NCBI GenBank assembly: GCA_013373515.1
Contig: JABXHR010000135.1
Location: forward strand, 1-33,426
From: Gammaproteobacteria bacterium
Lineage (GTDB): Bacteria > Pseudomonadota > Gammaproteobacteria > JABXHR01
Reading direction: 5' to 3'
DNA: 33,426 nucleotides
The notes under the pieces are model-generated. The model made no database searches, was not told the origin of the DNA, and saw only the letters and a list, made by a program, of their open reading frames with translations. A program made the translations under genes and the position numbers. This document shows, piece by piece, positions 14,339-22,229 of this stretch (positions are counted from its first letter, which is position 1; every line of letters starts with the position of its first letter).

Positions 14339-14751
14339 CGCTATTGCTAGTTGTTCTGGTGGGCCTTGTACTTCAACTGCTAAACCAAAAAGCAACAATA
14401 GAAACGGCGACTGACTCGCTGCGCTCCCAACAGGAACGCATGGTTCATCGGCGATTTCAATTGGATGGTTTGCTGGCTGACGGTTGGTTTATTCAGCCGG
14501 TCATAAACTCAAGTTTGTGGGAAGAACACGAAATAAAACCGCTGAGTAAACCTGCCGCTATGGGACGTTTTTCGCTCTATCGACGCACCCATCACGTCAC
14601 GATTAGCGGCCAATACGCAGGGCAAACCCTAAGCGCATTGGTCGGTCCGCTTTATGATGTTCATGTCGAGCTGAAGGCGCTAGATTTGGTATTTGAAGAT
14701 GGTCGGTTACAACAGCGTGCGACCTTCGATAGTGTATGGATTTCAGAGTAA
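14326..14751 (+). CDS. bitopic assembly protein, GspM/PilO/MshJ-like
   Basis: A 141-residue protein with an N-terminal membrane segment (about residues 3-20), then a short coiled coil (SQQERMVHRRFQLDGL) and a small alpha/beta domain containing HHVTISGQYAGQTLSALVGPL. That stretch matches the ferredoxin-like fold style of PilO/GspM. Start is GTG at 14326, inside the preceding gene. Together with the preceding protein it could form the L-M (or N-O) heterodimer linking the cytoplasmic motor to the periplasm. Homology is suggested by topology, size and order, not by a diagnostic motif. Confidence 0.6.
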   Translation: MARVALLLVVLVGLVLQLLNQKATIETATDSLRSQQERMVHRRFQLDGLLADGWFIQPVINSSLWEEHEIKPLSKPAAMGRFSLYRRTHHVTISGQYAGQTLSALVGPLYDVHVELKALDLVFEDGRLQQRATFDSVWISE

Positions 14752-14984
14752 TGGACAAACTGCTTTTACTCGATTTGCTGGCCTCGGTGCAGTTTGTGGT
14801 GGTTGTGTCGGATGAGCAAGCGTTGAGTCCTGAGACGGGTTTAATGGAGGAGATTGTGGAGGCGGCTTATCACGCAAATGCTCGGCCTGAGGGCTCACTC
14901 TTGATTGAGTTTGAAGGGTCGCAGTTTCGTTATGAAACGAGTGACTTTGAAGCTTCGAAATTGAAGATTGAGGTTGAAAAGTGA
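14751..14984 (+). CDS. hypothetical small protein of the pilus-like operon
   Basis: A 77-residue acidic protein of no recognised family. The N terminus is hydrophobic (LLLLDLLASVQFVVVV). The rest is charged (SLLIEFEGSQFRYETSDF) and looks like a small beta-rich domain. The ATG at 14751 overlaps the previous stop (TAATG) and the gene ends in a TGATG or GTGATG junction with the next. It belongs to the operon by tight coupling. Whether it is secreted, membrane-bound or cytoplasmic is open. Confidence 0.55.
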   Translation: MDKLLLLDLLASVQFVVVVSDEQALSPETGLMEEIVEAAYHANARPEGSLLIEFEGSQFRYETSDFEASKLKIEVEK

Positions 14985-15514
14985 TGAGCTGTTTTTGGCT
15001 TTGGTGCGTGTTTACAGTAGGGCATCAGCCTATGGCTTTAGATCGAGAGCTTGCGGCGCTTGCTATGCACTATTCAATTGATCACAACAGTGCGCACAAT
15101 GCAGGCTTGGGACATTTGCCCTGCATGTCGGCGCGTCCCTATGGTGATCGGCAGAACCCCTGTGTGATGCCAAATGGAGTCCATGCGTTGGTTGAGGGGT
15201 TTTGGGTCGATCCCTACATGGTGGGCAGTAAACGCGTCTTTCTTGCAGGGCAACCCGTTAGTATCACGCTGCCAAATCGATTGCTAAACGATATTTCCCC
15301 AAGTCAACCCTCGCACCTCAACAGCTGGAGCGACTGCGTAGCATCGGATGGGAAGATCAACATTGGATTGGCCAATGGACGGCGCTGGACTGTTCGCGAA
15401 CAGCGTTGGTCAGTTGTCATGCGAGCTGGGTTTGATCGGTTGTATTCGTCAATGCCGGCGAAGCCTTGGATGGAGGCGAACCAATGGCTCGATTGCCCCG
15501 TGGTTTCACCCTAA
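14984..15514 (+). CDS. hypothetical secreted protein, pilin-like without a prepilin leader
   Basis: A 176-residue protein beginning with a short hydrophobic segment (MSCFWLWCVFTVG) that may be a poor signal peptide. No FTLIE-type prepilin leader is present. The segment DRELAALAMH ... LGHLPC followed by a Cys 13 residues later resembles ERELLGFLAMHGRLPC and a Cys 12 residues later in the prepilin encoded next. Further Cys (SWSDC, QWLDC) could form disulfides, fitting a DsbB neighbour. Start may be GTG 14981 or ATG 14984; both overlap the previous gene. It overlaps the prepilin gene by 31 bases. Function is unknown; a minor-pilin or tip-like role is an inference. Confidence 0.6.
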   Translation: MSCFWLWCVFTVGHQPMALDRELAALAMHYSIDHNSAHNAGLGHLPCMSARPYGDRQNPCVMPNGVHALVEGFWVDPYMVGSKRVFLAGQPVSITLPNRLLNDISPSQPSHLNSWSDCVASDGKINIGLANGRRWTVREQRWSVVMRAGFDRLYSSMPAKPWMEANQWLDCPVVSP

Positions 15515-16131
15515 TAGAACTCTTGATTGCGCTCACCGTGCTTGGGATTTTGGCTAAATTTAGCCTGCCTCTCTGGACAGCAGTCTCGACGCAAATTCGT
15601 TATGCAAGAACGGATCATGCCTTAAATCAGATCGAGCGTGAATTACTCGGTTTTTTAGCAATGCATGGGCGACTACCTTGTCCTGCGACAGCGGGGAGTG
15701 ATGGTGCTGAAGATTGCAGTGTGGGCGCCGGCTTTGTACCGGCCAAGACCCTTGGTTTGGGGTTGGCACTCAATAAAGATTTACTGGTTAAAGACGGGTG
15801 GAATAATCCGATTGAGTATCAAGTGGGACGTCAATCGGATGGACAGCCATTGTTCGAGTCGGCAGAGCATTTGAAGCAGATGCATCCGAGTCTTTGGGCG
15901 TCCAGTTTGGCAGCCTATTATGGCTTGCCCTGCCGGCCGGTAACGATGTACGCCAACCAGCTCGCTGCGGTGGTGTTGGCGCGTAATAAGACGTTAGAGA
16001 GTGACTTGGGGGGCTGGTTCGGTCCGCGCGTGGAGACGGGCCCTTGCCGTCAAGACAACGATGCTCGCTTGATTAGCGAGCATCGAGTGTTGCTTGAGAT
16101 GATTTACTCGGGTGCGCTGTCGTCGCTCTGA
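15484..16131 (+). CDS. type IV prepilin-like / pseudopilin protein
   Basis: A 215-residue protein with a class III leader: MARLPRG then FTLIELLIALTVLGILAKF, with cleavage after Gly7 and Glu at +5 of the mature form. The hydrophobic helix ends at about residue 32. The globular part has LPCP and a second Cys 12 residues on (C66, C78), then KDGWNNPIEYQVG, as in GspG/MSHA-type minor pilins. It would be processed by a prepilin peptidase encoded elsewhere. The ATG at 15484 follows GGAGGCGAACCA (GGAGG at 15472-15476). It is the last gene of the operon, and its last 28 bases overlap the convergent dsbB. It is the only prepilin seen here; a major pilin must come from elsewhere. Confidence 0.88.
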   Translation: MARLPRGFTLIELLIALTVLGILAKFSLPLWTAVSTQIRYARTDHALNQIERELLGFLAMHGRLPCPATAGSDGAEDCSVGAGFVPAKTLGLGLALNKDLLVKDGWNNPIEYQVGRQSDGQPLFESAEHLKQMHPSLWASSLAAYYGLPCRPVTMYANQLAAVVLARNKTLESDLGGWFGPRVETGPCRQDNDARLISEHRVLLEMIYSGALSSL

Positions 16132-16625
16132 ATGGTGACTCGGCGTTTAGGCGCGGGCCACAGCAGCATCATGACCAGCAAGATGCCCACGCCCGCAAAC
16201 ATGGCCAGTGTCATTTCTGGGATGGTGTAGCCGTAGAAGGTCATGTCGATATCAGCGCAAGACCCGGAGCCTTTGAACACCGTCATTAAGGCGTCTTGAA
16301 GCGGCATGGCTTCCATCAAGAAATCGAGGCTTGGGCCACATTCTGGCACTTTGTCCGGTGGAAGGTTCTGCAACCAAACGTGGCGTCCGGCCACACCAAC
16401 CCCAGCGCCAGCACCGAGCAGGCCGAGAAATGCGTAGATTTTATTGCCCACATGGCCGGGGCTGTGCAGCCATGCTAAGAGGCCAATAATGCCGATATAA
16501 ATTAATGCGACACGCTGCAAAATGCAGAGATTGCATGGCTCGAGGAATTCGACGTACTGCAAGTAAAGCGCGAACGCCATTCCGCCAAGGGCGGTCAAAA
16601 AGAACAACAAGAAAATCCAGCGCAT
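16104..16625 (-). CDS. dsbB: disulfide bond formation protein DsbB
   Basis: A 173-residue inner-membrane protein that reoxidises DsbA and passes electrons to quinones. Four membrane segments are visible. The first redox pair is C31-x2-C34 in EPCNLCILQRV; the second is C96 (VPECGPSLDFL) and C123 (SGSCADIDMTF). Length and motifs are normal. No good Shine-Dalgarno precedes the ATG at 16625. Its 3' end overlaps the prepilin gene on the other strand by 28 bases. It lies downstream of gltB, where gltD would be expected in a Pseudomonas-like order. Confidence 0.93.
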   Translation of the reverse strand: MRWIFLLFFLTALGGMAFALYLQYVEFLEPCNLCILQRVALIYIGIIGLLAWLHSPGHVGNKIYAFLGLLGAGAGVGVAGRHVWLQNLPPDKVPECGPSLDFLMEAMPLQDALMTVFKGSGSCADIDMTFYGYTIPEMTLAMFAGVGILLVMMLLWPAPKRRVTIQSDDSAPE

Positions 16626-16672
16626 GGTCAGTTTATTGAGTCGTGTTGAGTGAAGATTAATGTAGCCAACAG

Positions 16673-16698
16673 AAAGCGGAGATGAATCTCCGCTTTTT
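16673..16698. terminator. rho-independent terminator between dsbB and gltB
   Basis: AGCGGAGA pairs with TCTCCGCT over a TGAA loop, with T5 on the plus-strand side (16694-16698) and only a short T tract on the minus side. It follows the gltB stop, so it should end gltB. The better T run faces plus-strand transcription, which could also be readthrough from the pilus-like operon. Confidence 0.75.
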
Positions 16699-16719
16699 GC
16701 GATGGGTCGTGTTCGTGTT

Positions 16720-19700
16720 TTATGCGGCGGCTCTCAAAGTGGAGAATAGTTGTGGTAGTTCAAGTGCTTTTGGCTTGACCAACCAGAACTGTGCTGCATA
16801 GCGATAGAAGTTATCCGATACTTCTTGACCCCACTCTGAACCAGTCTCTTGCGCATACTGCGCGACCAGCTCTTGTAGGTACATACGGTATGGTTCCATC
16901 GATTCTGCAGTCACCCGATGTATGTCGATCAGTTCGTGATTGTAGCAGTCGACGAAATTGCGGTTCATATCGAGTACAAAGGCTAAGCCGCCAGTCATCC
17001 CCGCACCGAAATTCACACCTGTCTCGCCAAGCGATACCACGCAGCCGCCAGTCATGTACTCACAGCCGTGATCACCCAAGCCTTCAACCACCGCGACGGC
17101 GCCGGAGTTACGTACGCCAAATCGTTCGCCTGCCAGTCCAGCGGCGAAGATTTGACCACCGGTTGCACCATACAGGCAGGTGTTGCCGACAATGACGCTA
17201 CGGCGTGTATCGATGGCTGAGTTTTCCGCAGGGCGAATCACAATTTTGCCGCCATTCATGCCCTTGCCAACATAGTCATTGGCATCGCCATACAGATGCA
17301 GGTTAAGACCGTGCGCATTCCAGACACCGAAGCTCTGACCAGCCGTGCCGCGAAGCACAACGTCGATCGGCGCATCGGCTAAGCCGTTTGCGCCGTGCAC
17401 ACGTGAGATCTCCCCAGAGAGTCGTGCGCCAATAGAGCGGTTGATGTTCTTGATGTTGAACTCAAAGCGGCCGCCCGATTTGTTGTCAATCGCCGATTTG
17501 CACACGCTGAGCATTTCTTCAGCCAGCTCGCCCTTGTCGTAAGGTTCGTTGCGAGGCACTTGGCAGAAGCGTGGACGATCTTCGCCCATGCCGCCATCGC
17601 TGAGGATCGCCGAAAGATCCAGCGCACGTTGTTTGTCGGTAAAGCCTTCGATCGGCTTGAGGTACTGGGTGCGACCAATGAGGTCTTCAAGGTTGCGCAC
17701 GCCAATCGATGCCATGTGCTGCCGGACGTCTTCGGCAATCATGGTCATGTAGTTCATCACTTTTTCAACGTCGCCGTTGAAGTGGCGCATGCGCAGAATT
17801 TTGTTCTGCGTGGCCACGCCGGTCGCGCAGTTGTTGAGGTGGCAAATTCTGAGGAATTTACAGCCCATCGCGATCATCGGACCCGTGCCAAAACCAAATG
17901 ACTCAGCACCGAGAATAGCTGCCTTAATGACGTCGAGGCCAGTCTTCAAGCCGCCGTCCGCTTGTACGCGAACTTTTTCGCGCAGGCCATTGGCGCGGAG
18001 CATTTGGTGGGTCTCGGACATGCCGAGTTCCCATGGCGAGCCAGCGTATTTGACCGACGTCAGCGGAGACGCACCTGTTCCGCCGTCGTAGCCTGAAATG
18101 GTAATTAGGTCGGCATACGCCTTGGCAACGCCTGCGGCGATGGTGCCGACACCGGGCTCTGATACTAGCTTGACCGAGACCAGTGCCTCGGGATTGACCT
18201 GCTTAAGATCGAAAATCAGCTGAGCCAAGTCTTCGATTGAATAAATGTCATGATGCGGCGGTGGCGAAATGAGGGATACGCCCGGGACCGAATGGCGCAA
18301 ACGTGCAATCAACGTATCAACTTTGTGGCCAGGCAACTGGCCGCCTTCACCGGGCTTGGCGCCCTGTGCGACCTTGATTTGGAGCACTTCGGCGTTGACC
18401 AAATAGTGTGGCGTAACCCCAAATCGTCCAGATGCGATTTGCTTGATCTTGGACATTTTTAGAGTGCCATAGCGCTCGGCGTCTTCGCCGCCTTCGCCAG
18501 AGTTTGAGCGAGCGCCCAAGCGATTCATTGCCTCAGCGAGGGTTTCATGTGCCTCAGGCGACAGGGCACCTAGCGACATACCTGCTGAGTCGAAGCGCTT
18601 GACGATCTCGCTGACAGGCTCGACTTCATCAATCGAAATCGGTGCTTTGTCTGACGTGAGTTGTAGCAGATCACGTAGCATGGCTGCAGGGCGGTTATCG
18701 ACTTGGTCGCGGTACTTTTCGTAATCGCTCCATTGGCCGCTGCGCACGGCGGCTTGGAGTGTTTGCACCACATCTGGATTGTAGGCGTGATACTCGCCGT
18801 CGTGGATGTACTTAAGGAGCCCGCCTTGGTTCGTTTTGCGCATCGGGTCTTCTGCACGTTTGGCAAGCCCTTCTGCATCGGTTTGAAGGTGCTCGAAAGT
18901 GGCCCCTGCGACACGAGAGGTGGTGCCTTTGAAACACATATCAACGACATCGCCATGGAGGCCAACAATCTCAAACAACTGCGCAGATCGATAACTGGCA
19001 ATTGTCGAAATACCCATTTTTGAGAGAATCTTGAGGATGCCTTTGTTGATGCCTTTGCGGTAATTTTGTTCGAGCTGTTCCAATTCGCCATCGACATCGC
19101 CACAACGGTGTAGATCGGCAATGATGTCGTAGGCTAAATAGGGGTAAATGCAGGTTGCGCCGTAGCCGAGCAGTACACACATATGGTGGGAATCGCGGGC
19201 AGTTGCTGTTTCGACAATAATGTTGGTGTGAACACGCTGGCCACTATCAATTAAGCGGTTTTGCAGCGCACCGACGGCCAGTGCCGCATGGATCGGCAGC
19301 AGTCCTGATTGGTAATTGCGATCCGACAGTACCAGCAATCTCGCGCCGCCTTTGGACGCTTCGACTGCACGATCGACAAGCGCACTGAGTGCCGTTTTGT
19401 AATCACTGTGGCTAGGGTCAAAATACAAATCAAAGCGCTCGTGCTTGTACTCGGCTTCGTCTCCCATGGCCATCAGCGTTGCGAATTTCTCGCGCGATAG
19501 TATGGGCGAGCGAATTTTCAAGCGCTTCGCCGAGTTCTCGGTCGCCTCGAATAAGTTAGCCTCTGCCCCCAAGCACGTCTCCAGCGACATGACAATCGCT
19601 TCGCGCAATGGGTCAATTGGCGGGTTGGTTACTTGGGCAAACTGCTGACGGAAGTTGTCATAAATCGAGCGAATTTGGTGCGACATGACTGGGAAAGGCG

Positions 19701-21177
19701 TGTCATCACCCATTGAACCTACCGGCTCCTGCCCGCCTTCGCAGCACGGGCGAATCACTTGATCGCGTTCTTCAAAGCTGACGTCAAATAACTTCTCGAA
19801 TTTTTGATATTGCTCGCCTTCGAGGCTGCCTTCGACTTTGACGTCGCGCAGGCGAGAGTGCAGGCGGCGAGAGTGCTTTTGCAGCCACTTTGCGTAGGGG
19901 TGCATGCGCTTGAGACGGTCGTCGACTTGAGACGGCATCATCAGTGCACCGGTCTCGGTGTCGATGCCGAGCATTTGGCCGGGCTTGAGTCGGCCTTTTT
20001 TGGTGACGTTTGCTTCGTCGTAATCCCAGACGCCCACTTCAGAGGCAAGCGTAATCGTGCGGTCATTGGTCACCACGTAACGCGCTGGGCGCAACCCATT
20101 TCGATCCATGGTGCAGCAGGCATAACGACCATCGGTAAATACGATTCCTGCCGGGCCATCCCATGGTTCCATGTGCATGGAGTTAAATTCGAGGAATGCG
20201 CGCAGGTCTGGGTCCATCTGATCGACGTTTTGCCACGCGGGTGGCACTAGGATGCGCATGGCTTGGAACAGGTCGATACCGCCGAGCACCATGGCCTCGA
20301 GCATGTTGTCCAAAGACATTGAATCTGAACCATCGAGTGTGACGATAGGGTGCAGTTCACTCAGTTCTGGCAGTGCAGTCGACTTTAATGAGCGACCGCG
20401 GGCGCGTGCCCAATTGCGGTTGCCTTGAATGGTGTTGATCTCACCATTGTGCGCCAGCATGCGAAACGGTTGGGCCAGACGCCACTGCGGCAACGTATTG
20501 GTCGAGAAACGCTGGTGGAACACGGCGATGCTGGCTGTACAATCTGGGTCGGCCAGATCGGCATAAAATTTTGGCAGGTTGGCCGGCATGACCAAACCTT
20601 TGTAGAGCAGCACATCCGGTGACAATGAACAGACATAGGCTGCATTTTCACCTAGTTCGTGACGGCGGCGCGCCACAAACAAACGGCGTCGGAACTCATC
20701 GGCGTCGAGTGATGCTGGGGCGTTGACGAATACTTGAACAAAGTTGGGCAGCTGCGCTTTGGCTTGTTCACCAATGACGTCGGTATTGATGTCAAGTGAT
20801 CGCCAGCCAGCGACCTCTAGCCCTTGGTCGACGATTTGCGCTTCAAAGTTTGCACGTTGATCGGCGTCATGGTTGGGGTCTAAAAAGACGATGCCCGCGG
20901 CATAGTTTGCGCTTAGTGTGATGTCGGCCGCTTTGGCCACTTTGCGCAAAAAGACGTCAGGTTTGCTAATCAGCAGCCCACAACCGTCGCCAGATAGCCC
21001 GTCTGCGGCGATGGCGCCTCGGTGGGTTAAGCGGGCCAATGCGGTCAATGCGGTCTCAACCAAGCTGTGGCTGGCAACACCATCCATCTGGGTGATTAAG
21101 CCCCAGCCGCAGTTGTCTCGCTCGAATTTTGGGTCGTACAAACCGTCGCGATGTAGATTGTCAAAAGCTTGCATCAA
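16720..21177 (-). CDS. gltB: glutamate synthase (NADPH) large subunit
   Basis: A 1485-residue protein that transfers the amide of glutamine to 2-oxoglutarate to make two glutamates. A class II glutamine amidotransferase domain comes first: after a propeptide, the catalytic Cys is C23 in FERDNCGWGLI. Then follow the central domain, the FMN-binding synthase domain (LISPPPHHDIYSIEDLAQL, ISGYDGGTGASP) and the 3Fe-4S cysteines C-x5-C-x4-C in CKFLRICHLNNCATGVATQ. A GXGXG beta-helix repeat domain ends the protein. Full length for the family. Start is ATG 21177 (second ATG at 21174 possible). The small subunit gltD is not adjacent; its 3' part is at the far right end of the window. Confidence 0.98.
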   Translation of the reverse strand: MMQAFDNLHRDGLYDPKFERDNCGWGLITQMDGVASHSLVETALTALARLTHRGAIAADGLSGDGCGLLISKPDVFLRKVAKAADITLSANYAAGIVFLDPNHDADQRANFEAQIVDQGLEVAGWRSLDINTDVIGEQAKAQLPNFVQVFVNAPASLDADEFRRRLFVARRRHELGENAAYVCSLSPDVLLYKGLVMPANLPKFYADLADPDCTASIAVFHQRFSTNTLPQWRLAQPFRMLAHNGEINTIQGNRNWARARGRSLKSTALPELSELHPIVTLDGSDSMSLDNMLEAMVLGGIDLFQAMRILVPPAWQNVDQMDPDLRAFLEFNSMHMEPWDGPAGIVFTDGRYACCTMDRNGLRPARYVVTNDRTITLASEVGVWDYDEANVTKKGRLKPGQMLGIDTETGALMMPSQVDDRLKRMHPYAKWLQKHSRRLHSRLRDVKVEGSLEGEQYQKFEKLFDVSFEERDQVIRPCCEGGQEPVGSMGDDTPFPVMSHQIRSIYDNFRQQFAQVTNPPIDPLREAIVMSLETCLGAEANLFEATENSAKRLKIRSPILSREKFATLMAMGDEAEYKHERFDLYFDPSHSDYKTALSALVDRAVEASKGGARLLVLSDRNYQSGLLPIHAALAVGALQNRLIDSGQRVHTNIIVETATARDSHHMCVLLGYGATCIYPYLAYDIIADLHRCGDVDGELEQLEQNYRKGINKGILKILSKMGISTIASYRSAQLFEIVGLHGDVVDMCFKGTTSRVAGATFEHLQTDAEGLAKRAEDPMRKTNQGGLLKYIHDGEYHAYNPDVVQTLQAAVRSGQWSDYEKYRDQVDNRPAAMLRDLLQLTSDKAPISIDEVEPVSEIVKRFDSAGMSLGALSPEAHETLAEAMNRLGARSNSGEGGEDAERYGTLKMSKIKQIASGRFGVTPHYLVNAEVLQIKVAQGAKPGEGGQLPGHKVDTLIARLRHSVPGVSLISPPPHHDIYSIEDLAQLIFDLKQVNPEALVSVKLVSEPGVGTIAAGVAKAYADLITISGYDGGTGASPLTSVKYAGSPWELGMSETHQMLRANGLREKVRVQADGGLKTGLDVIKAAILGAESFGFGTGPMIAMGCKFLRICHLNNCATGVATQNKILRMRHFNGDVEKVMNYMTMIAEDVRQHMASIGVRNLEDLIGRTQYLKPIEGFTDKQRALDLSAILSDGGMGEDRPRFCQVPRNEPYDKGELAEEMLSVCKSAIDNKSGGRFEFNIKNINRSIGARLSGEISRVHGANGLADAPIDVVLRGTAGQSFGVWNAHGLNLHLYGDANDYVGKGMNGGKIVIRPAENSAIDTRRSVIVGNTCLYGATGGQIFAAGLAGERFGVRNSGAVAVVEGLGDHGCEYMTGGCVVSLGETGVNFGAGMTGGLAFVLDMNRNFVDCYNHELIDIHRVTAESMEPYRMYLQELVAQYAQETGSEWGQEVSDNFYRYAAQFWLVKPKALELPQLFSTLRAAA

Positions 21178-21252
21178 TGTCGTCTCTAAACCGTAGCCGG
21201 TCGATTGTACACAAATTTTGCTTTGAATACCTCGCGCTATAGGCGATTTAGT

Positions 21253-22197
21253 CTATTGAGTGGGCGTTTTAGTTGACTCAACAGGTTGGTTGGGATCGAT
21301 CAGGTCCGAATAGTCGCTAAATGGTCTAATCCAGGGTCTAAATTCAGTCCATTCGCCTACCAGTGCCTCAAGAGCTTGCTCTGCATCGGTCATCGAGCCA
21401 AATGACCCTAGCAGCATGTAATGCACCCGTTGGTCTTTTACGGCTTTAGTGACCGCGATTTTGGGTAGTGCAGTGGACGGTGCATGGGCTACGAACTGAG
21501 CGAGAGTCTCGAGGCTTTTTGCTGCGACCACCTCAATCGTGAAATTCTCTTTGGGCTGCTCCGCGACCCAAGTTCGATCATAAAATACGTTTGAAGATTC
21601 GATATCTAATCCTGATGGTTCTTCGTCGCTCGCATCGGCTTGTATGTCCGTATCGGCCTCCGTTTCATCTGTGGCGGCGATTTCGGTTTCCTCGGGCATG
21701 GAGTCGGAGTCGGAGTCGGAGTCAGATTCTGCTTCGGTTGGGGGCTGTTCGTCAGCGACTTGGGGTTGCGCAACGGGTTTTGGCTCGACGATCAGTTCAA
21801 TGGTCTCGATGGTCGGTGTCTTTTCAGTGCTTTGTTCCACCAATGACTTGAGCGATGAGTCGTCGGCATCGAGGGTGAGTTGCTCTGTCGGTGCCGGTAA
21901 ATCAAGGGTGTTGGGCAATATGCCGGTATCCAGATTGATGACGGTGACATCTTCGGGGGTATTCACGACAACAGGTGGCGCTTCGACAATTACAATTTCG
22001 CCACTGTCGTTGAGCTCGGCAATGGCAGTAGGTTGGCCGCTGCCACTTAAGGGGTTGTCGATGGCAATGGTCTTGCCTCCTTGGCGCGGAACCGGATCGA
22101 GCCAAATGAGCGCAGCGATGCCTAAAATCACTACCGCAGCTGTGATTTTTAGTAGGAGCTTGAACGGGCTCTTTTTTTGGCGGTAATAAAATGACAT
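21253..22197 (-). CDS. SPOR-domain protein (DamX-like)
   Basis: A 314-residue protein with one N-terminal membrane segment (about residues 13-32), a long Glu/Asp/Thr/Pro-rich periplasmic linker and a C-terminal SPOR domain (about 222-300: NFTIEVVAAKS, HYMLLGSFGSMTDAEQAL). SPOR domains bind denuded septal peptidoglycan, so a role in cell division is likely. In enterics and pseudomonads an SPOR gene occupies the same place after aroB. The linker carries an SDSDSDSDS run encoded by a hexanucleotide repeat. Start is ATG 22197 with a weak AAGAGAA upstream, 32 bases after the aroB stop. Confidence 0.87.
   Translation of the reverse strand: MSFYYRQKKSPFKLLLKITAAVVILGIAALIWLDPVPRQGGKTIAIDNPLSGSGQPTAIAELNDSGEIVIVEAPPVVVNTPEDVTVINLDTGILPNTLDLPAPTEQLTLDADDSSLKSLVEQSTEKTPTIETIELIVEPKPVAQPQVADEQPPTEAESDSDSDSDSMPEETEIAATDETEADTDIQADASDEEPSGLDIESSNVFYDRTWVAEQPKENFTIEVVAAKSLETLAQFVAHAPSTALPKIAVTKAVKDQRVHYMLLGSFGSMTDAEQALEALVGEWTEFRPWIRPFSDYSDLIDPNQPVESTKTPTQ
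21701..21724. repeat. GAGTCG hexanucleotide repeat, four units
   Basis: Four tandem 6-base units on the plus strand (the last has A for G) encode the Ser-Asp run in the linker of the SPOR protein on the minus strand. Length changes here would stay in frame. Confidence 0.8.
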
Positions 22198-22229
22198 TGA
22201 ATGGGTTTTTCTCTTACGTCTCGGTAAGG

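Noticed and set aside
16791-17195. Open frames on the plus strand inside gltB (for example 134 and 148 codons)
   Set aside because: These are antisense shadows of a fully conserved gltB, with no ribosome-binding site or recognisable protein.
21701-21724. Possible CRISPR or mobile-element repeat
   Set aside because: It is a short uninterrupted coding repeat with no spacers and no flanking target duplications.
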